A DNA stretch of 64,000 nucleotides, taken from Alteromonas sp. KC3. GTDB lineage: Bacteria; Pseudomonadota; Gammaproteobacteria; Enterobacterales; Alteromonadaceae. Location: NCBI RefSeq assembly GCF_016756315.1, contig NZ_AP024235.1:1364001-1428000 (forward strand). The letters are read 5' to 3'. This document shows, piece after piece, positions 48,749 through 57,076 of the stretch (position 1 is its first letter; every line of letters starts with the position of its first letter). A model generated the notes under the pieces. It did not search any database and was not told where the DNA came from. It was given only the letters and a program-made list of their open reading frames with translations. The position numbers were made by a program, and so were the translations under genes.

Positions 48749-48780
48749 AAAAAAAAACCTCCCGGTTGGGAGGTTTTTTA
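48749..48780 (-). terminator. Attenuator terminator of pheA
   Basis: On the minus strand AAAACCTCCC pairs with GGGAGGTTTT (loop AACC), followed by nine T. It lies 25 bases before the pheA ATG. An earlier GGGAGG just past the leader-peptide stop (plus coordinates 48794-48799) can pair instead with the CCTCCC arm, giving an antiterminator. Confidence 0.9.
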
Positions 48781-48798
48781 GCATGCAACTGCGCCTCC

Positions 48799-48858
48799 CT
48801 AGTGAAAGGATGTAAACGCAAAAAAGAAAATAGCTGCATACTGTGTATTTTGTTTCAT
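48799..48858 (-). CDS. pheL: Phe leader peptide PheL
   Basis: The 19-residue frame MKQNTQYAAIFFFAFTSFH, ending in TAG, has five Phe, including three in a row. It is upstream of the pheA terminator, in the right place and orientation, and is similar in type to E. coli PheL. The stop codon lies against the antiterminator arm, so a ribosome at the stop would block the antiterminator, while one stalled at Phe codons would leave it free. No ribosome site precedes the ATG, and the promoter -10 is only seven bases upstream, so translation may be leaderless. Confidence 0.88.
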   Translation of the reverse strand: MKQNTQYAAIFFFAFTSFH

Positions 48859-48865
48859 GGCTACG

Positions 48866-48894
48866 AATGTATGTTGAACAGCTGATAGTGTCAA
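48866..48894 (-). promoter_or_regulatory. Sigma-70-type promoter of pheL-pheA
   Basis: TTGACA (plus 48889-48894) and TACATT (plus 48866-48871) are separated by 17 bases on the minus strand. Transcription would start at or next to the pheL ATG. Confidence 0.82.
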
Positions 48895-48963
48895 CCCATT
48901 TTTACAAATCGAGAGAGTCTTTTTTTTATCAGCACTTGATAGTGCTGTAAATTTAATATAACC

Positions 48964-48993
48964 AAAAAAGGCAGCCTAAAAGCTGCCTTTTCT
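48964..48993 (-). terminator. Terminator of the tandem receiver gene
   Basis: Stem AAAAGGCAGC / GCTGCCTTTT with T6 on the minus strand, about 40 bases past the receiver gene stop. A second hairpin (TAGCACG / CGTGCTA, 48995-49014) lies between them. Confidence 0.85.
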
Positions 48994-49031
48994 ATAGCAC
49001 GTCACGCCGTGCTAACTAACCCGCTATTCCT

Positions 49032-49832
49032 TTAGTTGCCTAGCAAGGCTGACAGCATCTGTCTAACCTCAGTAGGTTCAAACGGTTTATCACACAATGC
49101 GTTAACGCCCGTTTGTTGAATATTGGCCATGTGTGCACTTTCTGCCGACTCAGACGTTACCATAATGATAGGAATATGGGTGGTTTCAGGGTTAAATCTG
49201 ATGAACTCTGAAAGCTCACGGCCATCCATTTCAGGCATGTTGTAGTCAGTCACTACTAAGTCAAAAGGCTCATCCTTAATAAAGGTTAATGCCATTGCGC
49301 CGTTTTCGGCTTCTCTAATCTTTTTAAGACCCATTCCTTCAAGTACACGTCTGATGTGGTTACGCGCCAATTTGCTGTCATCAACAAGGAGTACCCTTAC
49401 TTCTTGCACATCGAACAATTCTAAATCGAGCTCATCGTGATTGATAAGGTCAAGGCTGGCATTCAGCGCTCTAGACAAATGTAAAGGTTCAAACGGCTTA
49501 GGTAGTATTGCTGCTACACCGGCTTGTTTAAACTCTTCAAGTTTACTCAGGCGGTTTTCACTTGAAACCAACATGAAAGGAATAGTCTTAAATTCATCAT
49601 CTTCTTTAATGAATTTAAGTAATTCAATAGCAGTGCCATCTTCATAGTACATGGCGCTGACAATCAAATCAGCACCATGTGCCTTCACTGCAGAGCGCGC
49701 TTCAGCAAGGGTACTGACGGGGTCAATTTCCTTAACGTTCTCTTTAAGTAGTAGGGTAGTTATGATCTTCCTTTGGGTATCAGAAGGTTCAACTAAAATA
49801 ATATGTAAATCAGAAATTGACAGCTTTTCCAT
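49032..49832 (-). CDS. Response regulator with two receiver domains, first one degenerate
   Basis: The 266-residue protein has only receiver domains. The first (about 9-125) has VEPSD in place of the usual acidic pair and Ser59 (LIVSAMYY) where the phosphoacceptor Asp should be, but keeps the Lys in PKPFEP. It is probably not phosphorylated. The second (about 145-265) is complete, with LVDDS, VVTDYNMPEMDG (Asp196), TSES and CDKPFEP. There is no output domain, so it may act by protein contacts, as a CheY-like or phosphate-sink protein. It is next to a YciH gene, but 50 bases separate the two. Confidence 0.85.
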   Translation of the reverse strand: MEKLSISDLHIILVEPSDTQRKIITTLLLKENVKEIDPVSTLAEARSAVKAHGADLIVSAMYYEDGTAIELLKFIKEDDEFKTIPFMLVSSENRLSKLEEFKQAGVAAILPKPFEPLHLSRALNASLDLINHDELDLELFDVQEVRVLLVDDSKLARNHIRRVLEGMGLKKIREAENGAMALTFIKDEPFDLVVTDYNMPEMDGRELSEFIRFNPETTHIPIIMVTSESAESAHMANIQQTGVNALCDKPFEPTEVRQMLSALLGN

Positions 49833-49881
49833 TTCAGACTCTTTTTGTATTTGTTTATGAAAATGTCAGAGGTTATAAATA

Positions 49882-50214
49882 TTAACCTCCAGCAAGCTTT
49901 ACCTTGTAGCCTTTGTCAGTAAGCAGCGAACGAAGTTTTTCTCTATCGTCAGTCTGTACTTCAATCACGCCATCTTTTACAGCGCCACCACATCCACACT
50001 TCTTTTTTAGCTCAGAGCCCAGTTTTTTTAACGCTTCTGGAGCTAAGTCTAGTCCTTTTATTAGCGAAACGCCTTTGCCTTTACGGCCTTTTGTTTCACG
50101 ATGAATTCGCACAATACCATCTGACGATACAGAGCGCGCGGCTTCTTTGGCTTCGGGCTTAATTTTTCCGCCATCTGTACTATATACCAAAAGGGCTTCT
50201 TGCCAATCTTGCAT
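49882..50214 (-). CDS. yciH: SUI1/eIF1-like translation factor YciH
   Basis: The 110-residue protein has the SUI1 fold: VRIHRETKGRKGKGVSLIKGLDL, then KKKCGCGGAVKDGVIEVQ and a C-terminal ...LLTDKGYKVKLAGG. YciH proteins resemble eukaryotic eIF1 and act on start-site fidelity in vitro. It lies 50 bases upstream of the receiver gene on the same strand. It diverges from the STAS gene. Confidence 0.88.
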   Translation of the reverse strand: MQDWQEALLVYSTDGGKIKPEAKEAARSVSSDGIVRIHRETKGRKGKGVSLIKGLDLAPEALKKLGSELKKKCGCGGAVKDGVIEVQTDDREKLRSLLTDKGYKVKLAGG

Positions 50215-50385
50215 GGATACCTCAAATTATTGCTTTGCCTTATCGACACTGCTTTTCAATAATTAACACTAAGTAAAGAATAAACTTTTATCGATGGCGT
50301 TGTAAAAAAGTTCGGCTACTATAAAGAATAGCAAAACAGAAAGCATGAGACGATGTATTGTGCTCATAATTTTACAGGAGACAAA

Positions 50386-50691
50386 ATGGATATTACGGCG
50401 AATTACAAGAACCAAGGGAAAGAGTTAACGATAGATGTCGGCGCTAAATTCGATTTCAGCAGAGTAGAGGATTTTCGCAATGCATATGCGGGTCTTGATA
50501 CAAGTGTTGAACATATTTCAATAGATCTGTCGCGCACTGAGTATATGGATAGCTCTGCGTTGGGGATGCTGCTAAACATGCAAAAGGCGCTTTCTGAGCG
50601 CAAACTTACTTACAGTATCGATAATGCCCGCCCTCAAGTGGAGAAAATTCTTAAAATATCCCGGTTTGATAAAAAGTTTGAAATTCGGTAG
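50386..50691 (+). CDS. STAS-domain anti-sigma-factor antagonist
   Basis: The ATG at 50386 follows AGGAG by five bases. A longer frame from 50353 is less likely. The 101-residue protein is a single STAS domain with the motif YMDSSALGMLL, where Ser56 is the expected phosphorylation site. Partner-switching antagonists of this kind are phosphorylated by a HATPase-type kinase and dephosphorylated by a PP2C phosphatase. Both activities are encoded in the next gene. The final target is unknown. Confidence 0.88.
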   Translation: MDITANYKNQGKELTIDVGAKFDFSRVEDFRNAYAGLDTSVEHISIDLSRTEYMDSSALGMLLNMQKALSERKLTYSIDNARPQVEKILKISRFDKKFEIR

Positions 50692-50718
50692 TCCAATTCA
50701 AGAATAAGAAGGGCGCGC

Positions 50719-51399
50719 ATGAAGATCTTGATTGTCGATGATGAAACCATCAACCGAGCACTTCTCGCCAATATGTTGCATAACGCCGGTTATACAGATT
50801 GCGTAGTGGCTGAAAGCGGCGAGGAAGCGTTGCGTTTGTTCGAACAAGAGACACCTGACTTAGTCTTGTTGGATGTAGTCATGCCGGGGATGTCTGGTTT
50901 TGATGTAGCTCCCCTCATTCGCAGCAAGGCTGACGGTAGTTACCTACCCATCTTGTTCATCACTGCGCTAGAAGACAAAGAAAGTTTGGTGCGTTGTCTC
51001 GAAGTGGGCGGTAACGATTTCGCTACTAAGCCGTTTGATAGGCATATTCTGGTTGCTAAAATTCGTGCTCATTTAAAGATCCGCGCATTAAGCCTACACA
51101 TTGAACAACAAAATCAAACCCTGAGAATGTACCAGCAGCGTGTTGCACGAGAACACGCAATCGTGGAGCACATTTTTAGCCATGCTATTATCAATAACCC
51201 TGAAGTTCTTTCCCATTTTGATTGTTATTTGCAGCCAGCGGAAACATTCAATGGCGACTTGTTTCTATGTGAAGCAAGTCCAAGTGGGGGGATTATTTTC
51301 TCGTTGCTGATTTTACGGGACATGGCCTCGCGTCAGCCATTGGTGCATTACCCGTCACTCGCGCATTTCATGAATACAGTCAAAAAGGTGTGTCGATAG
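50719..51399 (+). CDS. Receiver plus start of PP2C phosphatase, broken by frameshift
   Basis: The protein starts with a complete receiver (LIVDDETINR, LVLLDVVMPGMSG with the acceptor Asp, TKPF), then a coiled linker (about 120-165) and the beginning of a SpoIIE/PP2C domain up to FNGDLFLCEASPSGG. After this the frame turns into an unrelated tail of about 37 residues and stops at 51399. The expected continuation ADFTGHGLASAIGALP is present in the frame one base back and runs into the next entry. The break lies within GGGGGG (51286-51291) or the adjacent T/C stretch. The original gene is probably 50719-52388. It should control the STAS protein. Confidence 0.85.
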   Translation: MKILIVDDETINRALLANMLHNAGYTDCVVAESGEEALRLFEQETPDLVLLDVVMPGMSGFDVAPLIRSKADGSYLPILFITALEDKESLVRCLEVGGNDFATKPFDRHILVAKIRAHLKIRALSLHIEQQNQTLRMYQQRVAREHAIVEHIFSHAIINNPEVLSHFDCYLQPAETFNGDLFLCEASPSGGIIFSLLILRDMASRQPLVHYPSLAHFMNTVKKVCR

Positions 51400-52388
51400 C
51401 AGAAACAGTTTCTGAGCTTAATAAAATCCTCTTGCAAATATTGCCTGGTGATATGTTCATGGCAGCGGTTGTCGGTGAGATAAACGCTGCAGGTGACAAA
51501 GTAAGCTTATGGCAAGGTGGTATGCCTGCTGCGATCGTTCCTTCAAGCTCTAATTTTGCCTTCCGTTCGTTTCCATCCCGTCATATGGCTTTAGGAATTT
51601 TGGAAGAGCATGAACTCAATACTGATTATGACATTGTTCAACTTGGCATAGGCGAACAACTCATTATTTACAGTGACGGATTAATTGAGAATGCTAACGA
51701 AAACGATGAGATGTTGATGGAAGAAGGTCTCATTGCACTCATAAGAGATGAAACCAAGAATAACGGAAAGGTATTAGCAAAATCATTGTACAAGCGCGTA
51801 CAACAGCATGCAGCAGCGCCTGTTTTTGACGATGACGTCACGCTTGTCGTGTTTACATCAAAACCTATTAATATCTCATCTAATGCCGGAGATGTTGGTT
51901 TGCCATCGGTACACGAAGTAGTACTTAAGCCAGAGCATCTAAAACAGCCAGATATTTTGCAGCGCGTATTACAGCTAGCAAGCAGTGGTGAAGGTGTACA
52001 ACGGGTACGCTCAATATTGTATACGGTGTTATCAGAGCTGTTTAATAATGCACTTGAGCACGGGATCTTGTGTCTTGACTCGAAACTAAAGTCCGGCGTC
52101 GATGGATTTCAAACCTACTATGAAAACCGAGAAGTTGCGCTAGAGGCGCTCGAAGAGGGAACAATAACAATACGAATCGAATCTCAACCCACTGCCAATC
52201 ATATTATTATCTCAGTTGAAGACAGTGGCGAGGGGTTTAAGTGGGAAGGCTCGCAACAATTTAATCACGATGAATTTCATGGTCGTGGGTTAGCACTACT
52301 TCATACCTTATGTGAAAAACTGTGGTTCGAGAACAACGGTAGTAAAGTTAACTGCATATTAGACACTACAAACTCAAATCTACTTTAA
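51390..52388 (+). CDS. PP2C phosphatase remainder and HATPase domain (downstream part of split gene)
   Basis: This frame (332 residues, GTG start inside the phosphatase domain) continues the broken regulator above. It holds the rest of the PP2C domain (with MFMAAVVGEI, MPAAIVP and LIIYSDGLIENAN, and DDDVTLVVF near the end) and a C-terminal histidine-kinase-type ATPase of the anti-sigma kind (SELFNNALEHGIL and HGRGLALLHTLCEKLWF). These two domains would dephosphorylate and phosphorylate the STAS antagonist. As written it lacks the N-terminal receiver and the DFTGHG metal-binding motif. I think it is one broken gene rather than two functional ones. Confidence 0.85.
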   Translation: MSIAETVSELNKILLQILPGDMFMAAVVGEINAAGDKVSLWQGGMPAAIVPSSSNFAFRSFPSRHMALGILEEHELNTDYDIVQLGIGEQLIIYSDGLIENANENDEMLMEEGLIALIRDETKNNGKVLAKSLYKRVQQHAAAPVFDDDVTLVVFTSKPINISSNAGDVGLPSVHEVVLKPEHLKQPDILQRVLQLASSGEGVQRVRSILYTVLSELFNNALEHGILCLDSKLKSGVDGFQTYYENREVALEALEEGTITIRIESQPTANHIIISVEDSGEGFKWEGSQQFNHDEFHGRGLALLHTLCEKLWFENNGSKVNCILDTTNSNLL

Positions 52389-52472
52389 CCTGCAATTTGC
52401 GCGATTAAACGATTAATCCGATATCTACGTAAATATTAATGCTACATACAGAAATTTAAATTGTGGGGATTT

Positions 52473-52916
52473 ATGCTAAAAGCTTTTTTACAACTTTTTG
52501 AGGATACGCAAGCGAAAAAAGCGTCATCGGTCACTGTTGAGTTAGCCACAGCTGCGTTACTTTCTGAGATAGTTAATGCTGACAACAAAGTGACACAAAG
52601 TGAACAAGAAGAATATAAGAAACAAATGCGCCGTCATGTGAATATTGACGAGCAAGCAATGGCGCTTTTACTTGAAAAAGGGGAAGAAACGGCTGAAGAA
52701 GCCATTGACCTTGTTAAGTTTACCAAAGTGCTGAATGCACACTGTGACGCTGAAGAGAAAAGAGATGTAATACGAAGCTTATGGGCAATTGCCTATGCAG
52801 ATGATTCACTGGCGCCGCTAGAAGAGAGTACGATCCGTCAGGTGGCCGACTTACTTTACGTCCCGCACAGCCAATTCATTAAAACAAAACTAGAAGTCTC
52901 TGAGGGGCGCGACTGA
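52473..52916 (+). CDS. TerB-like family protein
   Basis: The ATG at 52473 follows GGGG. A TTG start at 52461 is in frame. The 147-residue, all-helical acidic protein resembles TerB/DjlA N-terminal domains, with VELATAALLSEIVNADNKVTQSE and the second-half pattern LWAIAYADDSLAPLEESTIRQVADLL. It is 84 bases past the split phosphatase gene and may be co-transcribed. It is distantly like the TerB-type protein at 30842-31234. Confidence 0.72.
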   Translation: MLKAFLQLFEDTQAKKASSVTVELATAALLSEIVNADNKVTQSEQEEYKKQMRRHVNIDEQAMALLLEKGEETAEEAIDLVKFTKVLNAHCDAEEKRDVIRSLWAIAYADDSLAPLEESTIRQVADLLYVPHSQFIKTKLEVSEGRD

Positions 52917-53022
52917 CACCTTTTAAAAAAGGATTTTATTTTTAACTCCTCTCCCTTACTATGGGTGTCGCTAAAATTGGCTGCAAGTTGGTAAACTGTA
53001 GTATTGCGGTAAGGAAGAGGAA

Positions 53023-55092
53023 GTGTTTAAGACGTTGAAAGTGCCTATTGGCCTGGCAATAATGTTATTTATGTCGGTATTGGTCATATGTATCGTTGTT
53101 GTTACCAGAGCAGAGCAAAATGCATCTGTGAAAGCCGTTATGCAGGAAAACACCATTGCCTTAAGCAACAATTTAGCGCAGCAACTCGCTGTGGTGATGG
53201 AACGCAGCCCAGGTGACAAAGCATTGTATTCTCAACTATTCAATCCTCTAAGAGAATACCAGTATATTATTTCAGCGACCCTTTACGATAACAATTACAA
53301 TGTTATTGCCCGCGTTAGCCCCGATGCGGTTATGGCGTTCGAAGATGGTTCAATTCCTACCACACCAGAAGATGTGCCTTTTGGTGTCACTAGTCACGAT
53401 AATATTGTGGTATCACACCAGTTAATCGGCAGTAGTTTATACCCCCTTGGACATATCGTTATATATGCAGACTCTACAAAGCTATTAACGAGCAGTGGGT
53501 ATGGTAGCTTTCTGGGGCAGTTGCCTGTCATTCTTGGGCTTTGGCTTCTTTGTGTATGTATGTGTACCTACATCCTTTACCACTTAATTGCGCCGCTTAC
53601 TTCGCTTAAGCGATTCACGCAGGAAGTATTTGAATCCAAAGATTATGCGTTGCGATGCTCTCATGACTCCAATGATGAAATTGGCCGACTCGCAAAAAAT
53701 ATCAATAGCCTTCTCGACACGATTGAAGTGGAGCTATTGATCAATTTTGAGCAAAAGCAAACATTGGTTGACCAGCAAGAGACCATGTCTCAGTTAGCAA
53801 ACTTTGATAGTTTGACGGGGCTACCCAATCGTCAATTTGTACTTGATAACCTTCGTCTTGAATTAGCGCGGGCTAAGCGCAACGATGAAGATCTTATGCT
53901 GCTGTTTTTCGACTTAGACGGCTTTAAAGGGATAAACGATTCATTGGGCCATGAAACCGGTGATCTTATTTTAATTGAGGTTGCAGATCGTGTTCAGCGT
54001 CTATTACGCGATGGCGATTTATTTGCCCGACTTGGTGGTGATGAGTTCTTGGTATTGCCAGATAGAGACGTGTCACCTGAAGCGGCTCAAAGCTTAGCGT
54101 CGCGACTGATCACCTCTTTCGATGAACCCTTCGAGCTACGGGGCCTTTCGTTAACCGTGGGGTTAAGTGTTGGAATAGCAACCGCATCTGATGCAAGCTA
54201 CGATTTAAGCGAATTGATGAGCAATGCTGATCTTGCTATGTATCGCTCTAAAGCGCGAGGGCGTGGAAGCTATACACTATTCACCCCAGATATGGTCGAA
54301 TCACACAAGCGTAAACTGCACTTAGCTAACGGTATTGAACAAGGGTTGGCAAATGATGAATTCATCGTTTACTACCAAGTTAAGGTAAATAACCAAGGGC
54401 GAGTAATTGGTGCTGAAGCTCTAATTCGCTGGGTACACCCTGAATTTGGTCTTGTAATGCCCAATGAGTTTATTCCTATTGCAGAGCAAGGTGGGAAAAT
54501 CACTGCAATTACGCAATGGGTTATCAAGCGCGTTTGTATCGATATGCCAGACATCAGGCAGTGGGCGTCTAATCCGTTCAGAGTATCTGTCAATTTATCT
54601 GGACATGATTTGCGCAATGCCCAGTTGTTTGACTATATCTACAATACATTTAACCTTTACGACATTAACCCTGAGAATTTTGAGTTTGAAGTAACAGAAA
54701 GTGCCTATTTGGAAAATTTTGCACTTTCCAACAAGTTCTTTAGGCGCATTGGTAATATGGGCTGTGCCATTGCACTGGATGATTTTGGCACGGGTTATTC
54801 ATCATTAAGTTATCTCACACAAATCAATATCGACACACTGAAAGTTGATAGGCAGTTTGTTACTGAAATTCAGACCTCAGAGCGCAGTCGCTTAGTAACA
54901 GGAGCTATCATCGATTTAGCTAAACGACTGTCACTTGCTGTATGCGCAGAAGGTATCGAGAACCAAGAGCAATGGGATTATCTTAAGCTACACGGATGCG
55001 ACAGCGTACAAGGCTTTATGTTTAGTAAACCTGTTCCTCTTGCTGACCTTATTGCGTCGCCCTCCCATTATACAGCAGCAAAAGCAAGTTAA
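53023..55092 (+). CDS. Membrane diguanylate cyclase/phosphodiesterase (GGDEF-EAL)
   Basis: The GTG start at 53023 is preceded by AAGGAAGAGG. The 689-residue protein has two membrane helices (about 7-27 and 167-190) around a periplasmic domain of about 140 residues, a HAMP domain, then GGDEF (RLGGDEFLVLPD near 338) and EAL (AEALIRWVHPEFG near 465, DDFGTGYSSL, CAEGIENQEQ). The GGDEF part keeps an RxxD inhibitory site (RDGD) just upstream, unlike the propeller-type sensor at 9791-14353. Which activity prevails cannot be told from sequence. Confidence 0.93.
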   Translation: MFKTLKVPIGLAIMLFMSVLVICIVVVTRAEQNASVKAVMQENTIALSNNLAQQLAVVMERSPGDKALYSQLFNPLREYQYIISATLYDNNYNVIARVSPDAVMAFEDGSIPTTPEDVPFGVTSHDNIVVSHQLIGSSLYPLGHIVIYADSTKLLTSSGYGSFLGQLPVILGLWLLCVCMCTYILYHLIAPLTSLKRFTQEVFESKDYALRCSHDSNDEIGRLAKNINSLLDTIEVELLINFEQKQTLVDQQETMSQLANFDSLTGLPNRQFVLDNLRLELARAKRNDEDLMLLFFDLDGFKGINDSLGHETGDLILIEVADRVQRLLRDGDLFARLGGDEFLVLPDRDVSPEAAQSLASRLITSFDEPFELRGLSLTVGLSVGIATASDASYDLSELMSNADLAMYRSKARGRGSYTLFTPDMVESHKRKLHLANGIEQGLANDEFIVYYQVKVNNQGRVIGAEALIRWVHPEFGLVMPNEFIPIAEQGGKITAITQWVIKRVCIDMPDIRQWASNPFRVSVNLSGHDLRNAQLFDYIYNTFNLYDINPENFEFEVTESAYLENFALSNKFFRRIGNMGCAIALDDFGTGYSSLSYLTQINIDTLKVDRQFVTEIQTSERSRLVTGAIIDLAKRLSLAVCAEGIENQEQWDYLKLHGCDSVQGFMFSKPVPLADLIASPSHYTAAKAS

Positions 55093-55110
55093 CTGCACGC
55101 GACAGTTAAC
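55088..55110. repeat. Perfect 8-base inverted repeat at the end of the GGDEF-EAL gene
   Basis: GTTAACTG and CAGTTAAC with a 7-base loop overlap the stop codon of the GGDEF-EAL gene. It is followed by a T-rich stretch and may be a weak terminator. Confidence 0.6.
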
Positions 55111-55140
55111 ATCGTTTCTTTCTTAGCGTAATGTAACCGC

Positions 55141-55172
55141 TGTTGCAAAAAAGTGTTTCTTTTTTGCAACAT
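55141..55172 (+). terminator. Hairpin after the GGDEF-EAL gene
   Basis: TGTTGCAAAAAAG pairs with CTTTTTTGCAACA over 13 bases with a 5-base loop. The T-run is inside the stem, so it is terminator-like but not typical. Confidence 0.6.
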
Positions 55173-55353
55173 GCTTCTGTTGGCTGAAAGTGACTCTGCA
55201 TAGTTAAATTTCAAATGTCATTGAAAATAATGGATTTTTCACATGTGGTCCAAATTTGGCATAGTCAGAATTAAAGGCATAGCCATCGGATATAGTCTGA
55301 AATGTAATGGAAAGGGTATAGCAAAAGGATTTGAGGGCATGTGAGGAGGATTC

Positions 55354-55635
55354 ATGATGAAACGTCTCGAAAAAGTTTTTTTAGCACTGTGCGCAGTAGC
55401 AGCAGTACAAGCAATATCAGTGGCTGATGCGCACGCATCGGCTGCGACCAATTTGATGCAGAAACTAGATACCAATAAGGATGGACTAATTTCGCTGAAA
55501 GAAGCGGTGCGACACACCGAGTTGTTGCGTAATTTTGGTCTTATTGATGACAATGAGGACGGCAAACTCTCAGAGTCTGAAATGGCTAAAAGCGAACTCA
55601 CTCCTGGAAATGCTAGTGTGGCGTCAAACAATTAG
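55354..55635 (+). CDS. Small exported EF-hand protein
   Basis: The 93-residue protein begins with two adjacent ATGs (55354 and 55357) behind AGGAGG. It has a signal peptide (about 1-29, cleavage after AHA) and two EF-hand loops with all canonical ligands: DTNKDGLISLKE and DDNEDGKLSESE. It should bind calcium in the periplasm. It is 41 bases upstream of the histidine kinase gene, so it may be its operon partner, although this is only suggested by position. Confidence 0.82.
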   Translation: MMKRLEKVFLALCAVAAVQAISVADAHASAATNLMQKLDTNKDGLISLKEAVRHTELLRNFGLIDDNEDGKLSESEMAKSELTPGNASVASNN

Positions 55636-55676
55636 AGGATAAGGTTCTGATACATAAGTTTTCATTTGGCGAGCGT

Positions 55677-57074
55677 TTGGTTCAGCTGGGATCGCTACGG
55701 CAATTAACACTAGGTAGTTTTGTCTTGGCGTTAATACCGTTAATTGCGCTGTTGTGGCAAAGTCAGAGTGACCTTGCCAAAGTGGGTCAAATGACCACAT
55801 TAGAAACACGTTTCGTTGTAGATGTTGTCGGTGATATGCAACGTCTTGATAATGCTGTTGTTGACGTAGAGCGCAGTATCAGACAATTTGCTGTGCTGCG
55901 AAACGAGCAGGTGGCGACCTTATCTGATAGTGCGATAGAGCAATTTACGCTCGCGGCTGATAACTTGTGTCAGGCGCTGGCTGCGCCGCCAAGCTGTCGT
56001 CGGCTTTCAGAGCAAATTAGTCAATTGGCTGAGTACCGGACAATTGAAGACCAATTACTTCTAAACGCTTATTTGGCGTCTGTGGCAAGTAGCGTTGACC
56101 AGTTGAGGGCTGATGTCGAGTCAGCGATAAGTAAACGCGTTCAGCTTCAACAAGACGACTTAAATGCTATGCAAGCAAAGCAAGCGTGGTCTACTGCAAT
56201 GTTAGTCAGTGTGTCTTTGCTCCTCATTTTGCTAGGCAGTCAGCTTATTGTAAATCCGGTCAATAATCTTAAGAAAATTATTCGTATTGTGGCTCACAGC
56301 GATGGGCAATTGCCGCCGTTGTCGCGACAAGCACCAAAGGAGTTAATCGACGTAGAAAAAGACTTGCACTGGCTGTACGAAAGGCTGCAACAACTAGAGC
56401 ATATTCGAACGGCGCTGTTGCGACACGCTGCACATGAGCTTAAAACGCCCCTAGCGAGTATCAAAGAGGGGTGTAGTTTGCTGTCTGAAAACGTTGTGGG
56501 TGAGTTAAATAATAGTCAACGAGAGGTGCTGTCGTTGCTAACTGCTAGTACACAACGATTAAATACCTTGGTTGAAAAGCTACTCGATTACAATCTACTT
56601 CTTCAGCAAGCGCAACCTAAGATGGTAAAAAGTAACCCCAAAGTCTTAGCTGACGCTTGTTTAGAAGATTACGCACTCGCGATTCAAGATAGAGAGGTCG
56701 ATCTTAACGTTGAACCAGCAGAGATAACCATTGATGAGGAATTATTCCGTCGCATATTAGATAATCTCGTGTCCAATGCAGTTGCGCATGGCGCGGTGGG
56801 ACGGCCAATTAACATTCATATTTACAATGCAAATGATAATGTGATCCTCGACGTGGCAAACCGCGGTAAGCGAATTGCACCTGAGTCAGTAAAAACATTA
56901 TTTGAGCCTTTCATCCGTGGCACCGAACCAAGAAATGATAACGTCATTGGTACGGGACTAGGGCTGTCAATAGTGGCAGATTGTGCCCGTTTAATGCACG
57001 GTGAAGTGCAAGTGGTCGATGTAGACTACGCTGACGTTTGCTTTAGAGTGACAATCCCTCAACAGGAAATATAA
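55677..57074 (+). CDS. glrK: Sensor histidine kinase GlrK/QseE
   Basis: The 465-residue kinase has an N-terminal membrane helix (about 12-30), a periplasmic helical domain, a second helix (about 180-195), and a short linker. The dimerisation/phosphoacceptor box is HAAHELKTPLASIK with its His, and the ATPase has RILDNLVSNAVAHG, DVANRGKRI and IGTGLGLSIVADC. Context (QseG-like lipoprotein and GlrR next) and N-terminal SLRQL match the E. coli protein. The start is uncertain: TTG 55677 is used, while a CTG at 55647 behind GAGG would add ten residues. Confidence 0.9.
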   Translation: MVQLGSLRQLTLGSFVLALIPLIALLWQSQSDLAKVGQMTTLETRFVVDVVGDMQRLDNAVVDVERSIRQFAVLRNEQVATLSDSAIEQFTLAADNLCQALAAPPSCRRLSEQISQLAEYRTIEDQLLLNAYLASVASSVDQLRADVESAISKRVQLQQDDLNAMQAKQAWSTAMLVSVSLLLILLGSQLIVNPVNNLKKIIRIVAHSDGQLPPLSRQAPKELIDVEKDLHWLYERLQQLEHIRTALLRHAAHELKTPLASIKEGCSLLSENVVGELNNSQREVLSLLTASTQRLNTLVEKLLDYNLLLQQAQPKMVKSNPKVLADACLEDYALAIQDREVDLNVEPAEITIDEELFRRILDNLVSNAVAHGAVGRPINIHIYNANDNVILDVANRGKRIAPESVKTLFEPFIRGTEPRNDNVIGTGLGLSIVADCARLMHGEVQVVDVDYADVCFRVTIPQQEI

Positions 57075-57076
57075 CA

